DNA from: Glycine soja
Taxonomy: Eukaryota; Streptophyta; Magnoliopsida; Fabales; Fabaceae
Assembly: GCF_004193775.1 (NCBI RefSeq)
Contig: NC_041007.1
Span: forward strand, 25,218,676 to 25,282,675
DNA: 64,000 nucleotides
Reading direction: 5' to 3'
In this document: piece by piece, positions 1 through 10,186 of the stretch
Layout of the letters: every line of letters begins with the position of its first letter
Position numbering within the stretch: position 1 is the stretch's first letter
Notes under the pieces: model-generated
Database searches by the model: none
What the model was told of the DNA's origin: nothing
The model's input: the letters and a program-made list of their open reading frames with translations, nothing else
Position numbers and translations under genes: made by a program

Positions 1-620
1 AACTTTCTCTAACCAAAAACTCACACTTGGACAACTTAGCATAAAGTTGTCGATTCCTAAGGGTAAGCAGCATAATCCTCAAGTGCTCTTCATGTTCCTC
101 TCTAGTCTTTGAATATACCAAAATATCATCTATGAATACTACCACAAAACTATCAAAGTAAGGGTGAAAGACTTTATTCATGTAGTCCATAAACACACCT
201 GGAGCATTAGTCACACCAAAGGGCATGACTAGATACTCGTAGTGACCATAACGGGTCCTAAAAGTAGTCTTCGGAATATCGTCAGACTTCACTCGAATCT
301 GATGGTAACCTGACCTAAGGTATATCTTGCTAAACACACAAGCTTCTACCAACTGGTCCATAAGGTCGTCTATTAGGCAAAGGGTACTTATTCTTAATCG
401 TCACCTTATTCAACTGGCGATAGTCTACACACAACCTCATGGTCCAATCTTTCTTCTTTACTAACAACACTGGTGCTCCCCATGGAGATACATTGCGTCT
501 CACAAACCACTTCTCTAACAACTCCTCTAACTGTTTCTTAAGCTTGGCTAGCACTATAGGAGACATCCTATAAGGGGCTATGGATATGGATCCAGCACCA
601 AGTACCAGGTCTATGGAAAG
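1..620 (-). pseudogene. Ty3/gypsy reverse transcriptase fragment, frameshifted
   Basis: This is the reverse transcriptase part of a decayed Ty3/gypsy polyprotein, read right to left and cut by the window edge. Positions 330-566 encode the N-terminal RT block with an [18 protein letters not shown] motif and the [12 protein letters not shown] motif. The frame is lost around 340-380, and a second frame then runs to position 1 with the MPFG..NAPGVF block and the catalytic FIDDILVYS motif near 105-140. The order RT, then protease and CCHC gag further right, with an LTR and PBS beyond, fits one element whose 3' half lies outside the window. The shift and further stops between 560 and 880 make it non-functional. 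The clade looks chromovirus-like, but the integrase end is not visible. Confidence 0.85.
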
Positions 621-880
621 CTCTATCTCTCTCTCTCAAGTGGTAGACTGGAAATATCCTCAGGGAACACTTCCGGAAACTCTCTAACAACAGGGAGGTC
701 ACACATGGAAACCTTTGTCTCTACTTCCAGGTTAGACAAGATCATGTACACTTGAGTATCTTCTTTTAAAGAAGTCACAACTCAGTTGGCAGAGATAAAC
801 ATCATATCCTTACTCACTCCAGAATCATCAAACACCATAGTTTTATCAAAATAGTTTAACAAGACATAGTTGGAAGATAA

Positions 881-1517
881 TCAGTCCATACCCAGAATAA
901 CATCAATTTGGCTCAAAGGAAAACAAATCAGATCAATAAAAAATGTACTACCAGAAATTTCCACAAGACAATTCAAACACACATTAGAAGTTAACACAGA
1001 ATCACTAGTTGGCGTTTCTATCATAAGATCTTTATTTAAAGAAGACACAGAAAGCTTAATTTTCTCTACACACGAACAAGATATAAAAGAATGGGTTGCA
1101 CCAGAATTGAATAGCACAAGTAAGGGAATCCCACTTATGAAACATTTACCTTGGATTAAATCTTTGGATTTCAAAGCCTTGACACCATTAAGGGTAAAGA
1201 ATCTTTCCATGGTCTTCGGATGTCTAGTTTGGTCATTCAGGCCGCCACCACTCTGCCCCTTCTTGGGATATGAACAATCTCTCTGAATATGCCCCTTTTG
1301 TCTACAATTGAAACAGGTCATGACTTTATCAGAAAAATTTGAGGAGATGTGCCCTAGCTTACCACATTTGTAACAACTGATTTGAGTTGAGAAAGTAGCG
1401 GGTTTACGACCACTACCACCAGCAAACCCCAAAGCAATAATCCTCTTATTGTTGGGGCGGTTACCATATTGCTTAGAAGGGGTCGAGTACGATTTTCCCC
1501 GATGTTGAGGTCCATTC
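881..1517 (-). pseudogene. Ty3/gypsy gag C-terminus (CCHC knuckles) and protease
   Basis: This minus-strand segment continues the same polyprotein. It contains two retroviral-type zinc knuckles, CYKCGKLGHISSNF (a changed last cysteine) and CFNCRQKGHIQRDC, followed by an aspartic protease with LFNSGATHSFIS, where the usual catalytic D of the DSG motif is N. The frame ends in a stop at 881 just after a VILGMD motif, which normally leads into the RT linker. Knuckles followed by LFDSGATHSFIS-type protease are typical of chromovirus-like Ty3/gypsy polyproteins. The loss of the catalytic Asp and the stop show that this copy is dead. Its upstream gag half is separated by the inserted LTR at 1523-2488. 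Confidence 0.85.
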
Positions 1518-1522
1518 TTTTT

Positions 1523-2488
1523 TGATGAAATCCTCCCTAGGAAGGGATTAGTCACCAAAGCCATGAGCAAGAGGCTCCAAAAGGATTGAGTTAGAGCTGC
1601 TGAAGAAGGCCTTAGGGTTCTTATGATCCTGGAGGTAGATTTCTGAGCCCATGGGCCAAGGTTGGGTCCACTTATCTTTGTACATATTAGATTACGATTT
1701 CATTATTTTGGGGTCTTGTATTTAGGACCCCATAATATAAGTAGGGTACCCTAGAAATGTAGGATTTTTCAACCTTTGTATTTTAGGGCACCTAGACTAG
1801 TTTTTGTATTAAGGGTAGTTTTGTAATTTCACATGCATTAAGTGAATATTTGATGTGTGTGTTGGGAAATAAATTTAATTGAATTTGGAGAAGCCCAATC
1901 CAATTAAATTTTAGAGGGGGAGGTGAGCATTTGTTTGCTACACCCTATTGCCACATCATATAGTTACACTTTGTGCATGTCTTTCATGCTTTACATGCCT
2001 CATGACACCTAAGAACACTTAGTGGAGAATCTTGGACTTGATCTTGGATTAGTGGGCTGAACCATAGCTAAAATTCACTAATCATAATTAGTGAAATTTT
2101 GGCTCCACAAATTCAAGTGAAATTTGAATTGAAATTCAAATTTCCCTCCAATTTTGTGTGACACTTAGGCTATAAATAGAGGCCATGTGTGTGCATTTTT
2201 GAAACTTTGATCATTTGAGAATTACACTTCAAAGTCTAGACCTCATTTGAGGAACAAAATTTCGTGCTCCTTCTCTCCCTCTCCCTCCACTCATATTCTC
2301 CTACCTTCAAGCTCTTATCCATGGCTTCCTATGGTCGTGAACTTCTTCTTAATTCATCTTCTCCATGAAGTGGTGTCTCCAATCGTCTTTCTTCCTTCTC
2401 TATTCCGCTGCCATTCATCTTCAAGAAGCAAAGGACTCCAATGATGAAGAAGATCCAAGGCCTACAAGCTCCACATGGAGCTACATCA
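1523..2488 (+). mobile_element. Solo LTR (966 bp) inserted in gypsy gag, TSD TTTTT
   Basis: The segment starts TGATG and ends CATCA (5-bp inverted termini) and is flanked on both sides by TTTTT (1518-1522 and 2489-2493). Removing it with one TTTTT copy brings the two halves of the host element's gag back into the same frame, which fixes the boundaries well. A TATA box (CTATAAATAG) lies near 2171-2182 with about 310 bp downstream, as expected for U3 then R-U5. No internal domain is present, so it is most simply a solo LTR left by LTR-LTR recombination. A diverged partial copy is at 13580-13788 on the other strand. The family is not identified. Confidence 0.75.
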
Positions 2489-3162
2489 TTTTTGTTCTTC
2501 ATTGGGCTTGTACTCCTATAATAGGCTGCCCTGTCTCGAGAGTCTTCATCCCAAATCTGGCACATGTTAACCAAGAGTGGAAACTGACAAACACCTTGGT
2601 AATTCACAGCTTGCTTCACTTCAGGTCGCAAGCCATTCAGAAACTTCACACATTTGGAACTTTCACCATCTCTTCCTTGATAATGGGGAAAGTACCTCAC
2701 CAGCTCCTCAAACTTGGTTTCATATTTAGCCATAGTCATCTTCCCCTGCTTGAGCTCCAAGAACTCCATCTCTTTATTGTTCCTAACATCCTCAGGAAAG
2801 TATTTCTCTAGAAATGCCCACTTGAAGACATCCCAGGTCACAACTTGACCTTTAGCCTCTAAGCATTGGCGAGTATTCTCCCACTAATGCTCAACTTCTT
2901 CCACCAGAGTATATGTACCAAAAGCAACTTTTTGCCTCTCTGGACATGCCATCACTCTGAAGATTTTCTCGATTTCCCTTATCCAATTCTAAGCTCCATC
3001 AGGGTTGTATCCTTCATTGAAAGCATGAGGATTGTTTCGTTGGAAGCGGTCCAACCCTTGGTACTCACCAGTTGCAGCAGCTTCTCCCCTATTCTGATTC
3101 CCTATAGCCTGAGCTAAGGCTCGGAGAGCATCAGCTATCGCATGATCATTTTGTCCAGCCAT
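2489..3162 (-). pseudogene. Ty3/gypsy gag N-terminal half
   Basis: Gag of the leftmost gypsy element starts at an ATG at 3162 (MAGQNDHAIADALRALAQ...), 460 bp downstream of the PBS. The capsid-like block includes WDVFKWAFLEKYFPEDVR, EFLELKQGKMTMAKYETKF and FLNGLRPEVKQAV, typical of the Retrotrans_gag family. The coding sequence is broken by at least one stop or shift between about 2840 and 3000, and then by the solo LTR at 1523-2488. The role would be to form the virus-like particle. The element is dead. Confidence 0.8.
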
Positions 3163-3623
3163 CACTCCCTATACACAACAGGAAGTGAGACGTGGAAAGA
3201 ATACACACAAGAAAAAGAACAAAACAAAATCACACCCATCTTAAATCCCTACTTGGTTACTTTGGAGAGTTGATGCATCGAGAAATTATTCCTCTAAACT
3301 AGTTCTCTCTCGAGGCATTAAAACTCACTTTCCATCCTTTGTATTTCCTGATCGCTTGCCATATCATCCCATTGCACTTCACAAATTATACAGAAGGCCA
3401 ATCTGATAACTCATGACACGACATTGAAACTCATGGTATAGCAGACATCAAGGGAACAAACATGTTATGACTACAACAATCAAATCTCTATAACCGATGG
3501 AAACACAACAAGGTGAGTAAGTTCCAAATGCAAACAACAAACATCAAGCATTCAACAAGGCAACCACAAAATGCACAGAAAAACATAGCAGACTCACAAC
3601 TCACTGGCCGAAAAGGTTCGATC
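3163..3623 (-). other. Untranslated leader of the leftmost gypsy element
   Basis: This stretch between the PBS and the gag ATG carries no sizeable reading frame and no recognisable domain. It is the usual position of the 5' untranslated leader that would contain packaging signals. Confidence 0.5.
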
Positions 3624-3636
3624 GGCTCTGATACCA
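3624..3636 (-). other. Primer binding site, initiator tRNA-Met type
   Basis: The minus strand reads TGGTATCAGAGCC, the standard plant retrotransposon site complementary to the 3' end of tRNA-iMet. It lies four bases inside the end of the LTR at 3641. It fixes the orientation of the leftmost gypsy element. Confidence 0.85.
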
Positions 3637-3640
3637 CTAA

Positions 3641-3806
3641 TGTAATGACCCGTCTCATCGCTACGATATCACCAATCTAAACCGTGAAAATTTCAATTTT
3701 TAAATGAAAAACTCCGTTAATTTGCTTATGAAAAATAAATGTAATTTTTTCTCGATATACATTCACCAAATAACACACCATTACTTAAATGAATGCATAT
3801 ACATAC

Positions 3807-3851
<45 letters not shown>

Positions 3852-4023
3852 TATAGTAACTCAATACACATCATTCACAAAATGGAAAGTAAATTTGTTC
3901 ATACATATAATTAAATATGTGATTTATATCCTCAATTCAAAAAAAAAGAATTATGGAACCAGCTACGAAGGAGATGATTAACAAAACACAACTCTCTCCC
4001 AAAATAATCCCAATGTCATCACA
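3641..4023 (-). repeat. 5' LTR (383 bp) of leftmost gypsy element
   Basis: The segment is bounded by TG and CA, next to the PBS at 3624-3636. On the minus strand it starts TGTGATGACATTGGG and ends GGGTCATTACA. The partner LTR and the left target duplication are outside the window, so the right end at 4023 is set only by the terminal dinucleotide and the start of the next element at 4040. A CATA/TA microsatellite interrupts it. Confidence 0.6.
3798..3849. repeat. (CATA)n(TA)n microsatellite
   Basis: About six ACAT/CATA tetranucleotides run into about 15 TA dinucleotides inside the LTR at 3641-4023. Confidence 0.9.
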
Positions 4024-4039
4024 TTAGCTTGGCGGCTCC
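4024..4039. other. 16-bp spacer between two retroelements
   Basis: These bases separate the end of the gypsy LTR at 4023 from the TGTTAG start of the Athila-like LTR at 4040. The first five (TTAGC) would be the target duplication of the left element. GCTCC at 4035-4039 would be that of the right element, but it is not repeated after 13579. Confidence 0.5.
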
Positions 4040-5435
4040 TGTTAGTCGGTGAATACGACTAACTTTTGTGTATAAAACTTGTGTAAATTGTATCAAACTC
4101 CTCCAAATCATGGTTACTTTGTAGTGTTGTAATTAATTTTTGTTAAATATAGGTAATAAATAAGTAGTACTTCCATTTTGTATATTTAAGAATCATTTTC
4201 TCTCAATTTCCGGATAATTAGGAAAGTTTTGAAGTGTTGATTTTCACCTTCTCGCTAAGCCAGCAGATTGGCTGAGCGAGCCATCTGCTGAGTGCAAGAT
4301 TCCTCGGCTAAGCGCGAGGAAGAATCTGGAAGAAGGATGAGCTATGCTTGTTCGCTGAGCGAAGGGCCATCCTGCTAAGCGCACCGCTTCGGTCCATCCG
4401 CTGAGCGAGAAAAGCCGCGCTAAGCCGAAATTCACTAATGCGCGCTAAGCAGTTCTGAATTGCGCTAAGCGCATGAGCACGAACAAGACCACCTATTTAT
4501 GCCTGAAATCAGATTTTTGAGGGGAGTTTGGCCTTTTCTTGAAGCTTCTGCATGTTTAGAGAGTTCTAGAGAGAGAAAGGTCCAAGTTCCAGAGAGTTTG
4601 GGAGATTTTGTTGTGTGAAGATCTGCAGAGACCAGAGCCATCCTGAGAGATTGAGATGCGTTTGTGAGTGATTGTGAGGTCCTAGAGGTGGAGGAGACAT
4701 CCCCACTACTTGTATTTCTGCAATCTTTCATCTTTATCTTCTGTTTATTGTAAAGGAAGTTTCCCTGTTATGGAAAGCTAAATCCTCTGTTGGATCTTCC
4801 TTGTAGGTACTTGATGTAAATATCTTTTTATATGTTTAATGATGTTTTGTGTGTTCATTGTGCTATCAGAACTGCATTCTACGATGCTTTTAGCTTGATC
4901 ACGTAGATGCATGTGTTTTAAGGATCATTCAACAGTGGGAACTGGTCTGATTCTTAGAACTTGATAGGACAGGGCTAGTTTGTTGTATTTTCACGAGGAA
5001 TCGGGGTACAATAACCTAGTTGTTGTATGTTTGTCTTAATGCGGTCTTGGCCGAGTTTAGTCCAACAAGAGGAATCTGCAGACAATGCTTGATCAGCATT
5101 AGGCTAGACTATCATGAGGAATCGGGGTTTAGCATTTCAAGAGACACCATAGAACGCATGAGCATTGTTAAGTAGAGAATATCCTTCTAACATCAAGCAC
5201 CTATTAGGAAGACCAACGTGTCGTCTACTTGTTTTTACGCATCATTTCTCATGTGATTTTCCCTTTTAATAGTAAGTTTACACACCTGTTCATAGTAAAT
5301 ACATTTCTTTTCACACTAGACACCTATTCACTGAAATAGATTTACCAAGTAACACAAGTTCCCCGAGAGTTCGATACTCGGTTCTTACCGTTTTATACTA
5401 CTTGCGTGATCCGGTGCACTTGCCGGAAGCGAACA
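4040..5435 (+). repeat. 5' LTR (1396 bp) of Athila-like element C1
   Basis: The LTR starts TGTTAGTCGG and ends GCGAACA just before the PBS. Its second half reappears at 11257-11694 and 13283-13579. A TATA-like CTATTTATG is near 4494. Between about 4250 and 4480 the heptamer GCTAAGC and close variants recur, as in the internal spacer at 8935-9565. Confidence 0.85.
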
Positions 5436-5441
5436 AGTTTT

Positions 5442-5459
5442 TGGCGCTGTTGCCGAGGA
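5442..5459 (+). other. Primer binding site, tRNA-Asp type
   Basis: The sequence TGGCGCTGTTGCCGAGGA is close to the Athila-type primer site complementary to the 3' end of tRNA-Asp, with two apparent changes. It lies six bases after the LTR end at 5435. Confidence 0.8.
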
Positions 5460-5604
5460 ACTTCTTTTTATTTGGAAAGTTTGTTCGTCGTTAGGTGTCT
5501 ATTCTTTATTCGTTATTCTTTGATTATCTATGGATATTTGTTTTCAATTCACGTTTATCTTCTCTTATTGAATTGGATAACCGTTGTGTTAGTTAGTATT
5601 TTAT

Positions 5605-6858
5605 ATGCGTAGATCTCCCACAGGCAATTTAGTTCCTCTAGACTTAGAAATTAAAGCTACGTTGAGAAGGAATAGGGCCGAGAGGAGAAGGAAACTTCTG
5701 CAAGACAGAACAGTTGCATCCATTCTTGAGGAAGAAACTCATTTTTCTAATTCATTATCACCTGATTCACCATCATCAAGGGAATCCGCTGCTCAATTTC
5801 CTGAAGCCACTATCATGGCAGACGAGCAACATCTGAGGATCACCCTTGAGGATTATTCAAGCAGCTAAGTACCACAATTCTTTACTAGCATTGCACGTCC
5901 TGAAGTGCTAGCTCATAAGATCAACTACCTGCATTCATTAATTCATTAAGTACATGGAAATTTATTCCAAGGATTACCTAATGAAGACCCCTATGCACAT
6001 TTGGCAACGTTCATTGAAATATGCAACACTGTTAAGATTGTCGGTGTGCCAGATGAAGCTATAAGACTCAGCCTATTCTCATTTTCATTGGTAGGAGAGA
6101 CCAAGAGGTGGCTTCACTTGTTTAAGGGTAACAGTCTGAAAACCTGGGAAGAAGTTGTTGAAAAGTTTCTAAAGAAATACTTCCCAGAGTCCAAGACTGC
6201 GAAAGGGAAAGCTGCAATCTCTTCATTTCATCAGTTCCCTGATGAATCTCTGAGTGAAGCATTCGAGAGGTTCAGAGGTTTATTGAGAAGAACTCCCACC
6301 CATGGGATTTCAGAGCCAATCCAATTGAATATGTTCATAGATGGGCTGAGACCACAAACCAAGTAACTGCTAGATGTTTCTGCAGCAGGGAAAATAAAGC
6401 TAAAGACCCAAGAAGAAGCAACTAAGCTAATTGAGAATGTCAACCAGTGATCACGCCATTCTACGTGACAAAACCCATCAACCCACAAAGAAAAGCTTGT
6501 TTGAACAATCCTCACATGATACTTTATTGGCACAGAATAAGTTGCTTTCTAAGAAACTTGAGATTTTAACAGAAACACTTTGTAAGTTGCCAACTAAATT
6601 GTCTATTGGTCAACCTTCGCATTCTTCTGTTTTGCAGGTTACAATTTGTACCATCTATGGTGAGGCTCATGAAACAGGCCAATGTATTCCCATTGAAGAA
6701 AACACTCTAGAAATTCATTATATGGGAAATAAAAAATGACAAGGGTATACTCAAGGAGGATTTTCAGGCTTTCAGCAGGGTTCTTATAATCAACAAGGAC
6801 AATGGAGGTCGCTCCCTAGTAATCAGTTCAACAAAGACTAGGGTGGACCTTCGAACAG
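5605..6858 (+). pseudogene. Athila-like gag, N-terminal part, with nonsense codons
   Basis: Gag starts at the ATG at 5605 (MRRSPTGNLVPLDLEI...) about 145 bp after the PBS. One frame can be followed from 5605 to about 6430. The capsid domain is visible at 6001-6366 with ETKRWLHLFKGNSLKTWEEV, KFLKKYFPESKTAKGK and FERFRGLLRRTPTHG, the Retrotrans_gag fold typical of Athila/Tat elements. In-frame stops occur near 5866, 5947 and 6364, and the frame is lost again around 6430-6740. A CTICGEAHETGQC-like knuckle is partly visible around 6645-6690. The fragment at 39960-41357 is a second, diverged copy of this gag. Confidence 0.8.
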
Positions 6859-7601
6859 GCCAATCCAACAAGGGCCTAACATTTTTCAGATGACTACTAA
6901 GCTGGAGGAGACTTTGACTTAGTTTATGCAGGTAACAATGTCAAATCATAAAAGCACTGAGTCAGCACTGAAGAACCTTGAAGTCCAGGTGGGACAACTG
7001 GCCAAGCAGATAGCTGACAAGTTGTCCAACAGTTTTGCAGCAAATACAGAAAAGAATCCCAAGGCGGAATTCAAAGATGTGATGACAAGGAGTAAAAGGT
7101 TTATGGAGGCTGAGGAGGAGGAGAGTATTGTGCACAAAGAGAAAACTGCTGAAAAAGAAAGGTACTGATGGCAAGAAAAATGAGGTGAGAGGTGAAAGCA
7201 ATCAAGATAAAGAGAAAAAAATTATGGTCAAGCAAAAAGAATTTAATGACCAAGAAAAAGAAAAAAAATAAAAAAATTGAAAAGGATGAAAACGAAGGTA
7301 AGGAAGTACCATATCCTGTGGTACCTTCCAAGAAGGAGAAGGACCATCATTTGGCGAGATTTTTGGGTATTTTTAGGAAACTGGAAATAACCATGCCCTT
7401 CAGAGAAGCTTTACATCAAATGCCACTCTACTCCAAATTCTTGAAGGATATGTTAACAAGGAAACATAAGTATATTCACCAGGAAAACATTGTAGTGGAA
7501 GGAAATTGTAGTGTTGTGATTCAAAAGATCCTTCCACCCAAGCATAAAGACCCTGGGAGTGTAACTATTCCTTGTTCAATTGGAGAAGTCACTGTGGGAA
7601 A
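6858..7601 (+). repeat. Gag/protease direct duplication, copy 1
   Basis: This segment starts with GGCCAATCCAACAAGGGCC and runs through a lysine- and glutamate-rich gag tail, then KEVPYPVVPSKKEKD, to the point just before the protease active site. The same order of sequence recurs from 7602. The second copy differs by several small deletions and substitutions. Copy 1 ends at GTCACTGTGGGAAA without the protease active-site segment. Confidence 0.8.
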
Positions 7602-8695
7602 GACCAATCCAACAAGGGCCTAACATCTTTCAGAGGACTACTAAGCTAGAGGAGACTTTGACTCAGTTTATGCAGGTAACAATGTCAAATCATAAAAGAA
7701 CTGAGTCAACACTTAAGAACCTTGAGGTCCATGTGGGACAACTAGCCAAGCAGATAGCTGACAAGTCCTCCAATAGTTTTGTGGCAAATACAGAGAAGGA
7801 TCCCAAGGAGGAATGCAAAGCTGTGATGATAAGAAGTAAAAGGTTTGTGGAGAATGAGGAAGAGTGTTGGACTTAAGAAGAAAGTTGTTGAAGAGAAAGG
7901 TACTGATGGCAAGGAAAATGATGAGCGAGGTGAAAGCAATCAAGAAAAAGAGAAACAAATAATGGTCAAGAAAAAAGAATTTAATATCCAGTGGTACCTT
8001 CCAAGAAGGAGAAGGATCGTCATTTGGTGAGATTTTTAGATATTTTCAGGAAATTGGAAATAACCATGCCCTTCGGAGAAGCTTTACAGCAGATGCCACT
8101 CTACTCCAAATTCTTGAAGGATATGTTAACAAGGAAACATAAGTACATTCACCAGGAAAACATTATAGTGGAAGGAAATTGTAGCGCTATGATTCAAAAG
8201 ATCGTTCCACATAGGCATAAAGACCCTGGGAGTGTAACTATTCCTTGTTCAATTGGAGAAGTCACTGTGGGAAATGCTCTTATCGACTTAGGAGCCAGTA
8301 TAAATTTAATGCCACTCTCCATGTGTAGAAGGTTGGGGGAGTTGGAGATCATGCCCACTAAAATGACTTTACAACTGACTGACCGCTCTATTACCATACC
8401 ATATGGAGTAATTGAAGATATGCTGGTCAGAGTGAAACAATTTATCTTCCCGGCAAACTTCGTGGTAATGGATATTTTTGAAGATACTAACATTCCTATA
8501 ATATTGGGAAGGCCATTCATGTTAACTGCAAGCTGCATAGTTGACATGGGTAGAAAGAAGCTGGAAATGGGTTTTGAAGATCAGGAAATTGATTTTGATT
8601 TGTTTGTTGAAGACAAGCCCGCTCCAGAACAAAATGCTTGCTTACAAGTAATGGAAGTGGATCAAGAGGTTCCGAAAGTAAGAACCAAAACATGA
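7602..8695 (+). pseudogene. Gag duplication copy 2 continuing into aspartic protease
   Basis: The second copy of the gag tail runs from 7602 to about 8275 and continues into a retropepsin domain. The frame 7991-8695 (234 codons) contains PSKKEKDRHLVRFLDIFRKL, MPLYSKFLKDMLTRKHKY, the active-site-like IDLGASINLMPLS and the flap and C-terminal IILGRPFMLTA. The D-L-G-A active site is usual for Athila/Tat proteases, where DLG replaces DSG. The protease would cut the Gag-Pol polyprotein. RT should follow but does not; the frame stops at 8695 and noncoding sequence begins. The gag part contains frameshifts around 7876 and 7980. Confidence 0.8.
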
Positions 8696-8728
8696 TACCA
8701 CCCAGTGAGGTAAATGCATCAAGCTAAT

Positions 8729-8761
8729 GACGTTAAAGAAGCACTTCCTGGGAGGCAACCT
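8729..8761 (+). other. Conserved post-pol-type motif of Athila/Tat elements
   Basis: The sequence starts GACGTTAAAGAAGCACTTCC and continues GGGAGGCAACC. Almost the same motif occurs at 52974-53005 and, on the minus strand, at 18619-18650 in the two Tat/Ogre-like elements. From memory, a similar motif follows pol in many plant Athila-like elements. Its function is unknown to me. Confidence 0.6.
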
Positions 8762-8934
8762 GGTTTTAATTTTTGTTATATTTGTTTTTCATGCATTATA
8801 TCATGTGGAACTTGCTTTATAATCTGTACATTGGAGTATATCAGCTTATCTTTGATTGTTAGATATAAGGGTTTCAATTTGTTAAGGAAGGGACTGAAAA
8901 ATAACTTAGAAAATATTTTCTGAAAAATAGTCCT
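8762..8934 (+). other. Noncoding spacer after the post-pol motif
   Basis: A T-rich stretch without a convincing reading frame or domain. Confidence 0.4.
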
Positions 8935-9565
8935 TTCGCTAAGCGCAAGAATCGCGCTAAGCACATCTTTGTTCATACGCTAAGTCGCGAGTCTCAAGCA
9001 CTTAGCACTCAACCCTTGCATCTGAGGCTAATTTGATCCGCTAAGCTGGCCAAGGCTGAGCTAAGCCAACTTCAATTCGATCTGAATTTGGCTAAGCTGC
9101 AGCCTGATTGCTAAGCCCATCATACACTTTGGCTAAGTGCGAATCAATGTCGCCAAGCTCATTTCATTGCGGCCAAAACTGGGGTTCATGGAGCTAAGCG
9201 TCAATCATGGAAGCTAAGCTAAATTCCATGCGGCAATGTAAGCACTAAGCGATTCCTTATCTACTAAGCGCTCTTTCCTCTGTACTTAAGATGCATTATT
9301 TTAGCTAATCCGGCCAAGAGCCCAGCTTAGCGAGAGTTGCAGGGTTTTTGATCTGCATAACTCGCTAAGCGGTCTTATCCGAGCGCTAAGCCAAGCTTTT
9401 TTGTGTCTAAAAAAAACTGATTTTGAATTTCAAACGTCGGCTAAGCATGCATATCCACTAAGCGAGCCTCATTTGCAACTTTCGCTAAGCAAATTCACCT
9501 GTCGCTAAGCTGAAGTATGTATTTTGTAAAGGTGAGCTTAGCGGACCATGTCTCGCTAAGCCGCC
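8935..9565 (+). repeat. GCTAAGC-rich interspersed heptamer region
   Basis: Around twenty copies of GCTAAGC or one-base variants occur in about 630 bp, in both orientations (GCTTAGC also occurs), at irregular spacing of about 20-50 bp. The sequence between copies is not repeated. The same heptamers mark the LTR of this element at 4250-4480. Confidence 0.8.
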
Positions 9566-9650
9566 GGTCCTTTTCCAGTTTTATTTTTCAGTTTTTGAAA
9601 TTTGAATAACTTGTGTCCTGATTAATTATTTTGGTTCCTTTATTTGCAGA

Positions 9651-10186
9651 TGGCATCAAGAAAGAGGGCTAGAACCGACGACATCCCTTCATCATCCATC
9701 CTAGCTCCTTAATCAGCAACCATAGATCCAGATGTCCAACACCCGCAAACCTTAGTCCCTATGCTACAGAGCCTATTCAGATGACAGCTTATTATCATGC
9801 ACAGCCTGCAAGAGTTGGCTCAGAATAGGCCAATCATACCTCTGGAGTATTTTATTGAGAAAGTAGCCTGGCCTGAAGCTCAACTCCCATTGGTGAGACC
9901 CAATGAGGCTGCTCCTCTGGAGCCCGCACCGGCACGGGTTGAACCAATGCCAGCTGAGCCACAAACTCCAGTGGTGAATCCACCTCCTTCTTCAGAGCTT
10001 GATGTAGTTCCCCCATCTCCACCTCTAGTTGTCATCTCCAATGCATCATCAGATGAAGCGGCTGGCCCTCCTGATTCACCAGCTGGAGAAACAACTGACC
10101 CCCCTGCTTCCCTAGTTGGAGGAATTGTCGATCTTTCTTATTTGTCATCTGGAGAAGTTGTTGCTCTCAGTGATTCCCCAGTTTAG
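9651..10186 (+). pseudogene. Env-like 3' ORF remnant of Athila-like element
   Basis: The ATG at 9651 opens MASRKRARTDDIPSSS..., a basic N-terminus. A stop follows near 9711. The frame 9797-10186 then encodes QNRPIIPLEYFIEKVAWPEAQ and a long Pro/Ser/Ala-rich acidic tail ending DLSYLSSGEVVALSDSPV. The position after pol and before the 3' LTR is that of the env-like ORF of Athila/Calypso elements. A related product is encoded on the minus strand at 39526-39955 plus 13838-13895, with FMEKVAWPGAQ and a VVDLSYP C-terminus. Most of the central domain is missing here. No transmembrane segment is visible, so an envelope role is not shown. Confidence 0.55.

Noticed and set aside
870..1286. 138-codon plus-strand frame
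   Set aside because: It is antisense to the gypsy protease/CCHC segment and has no independent support.
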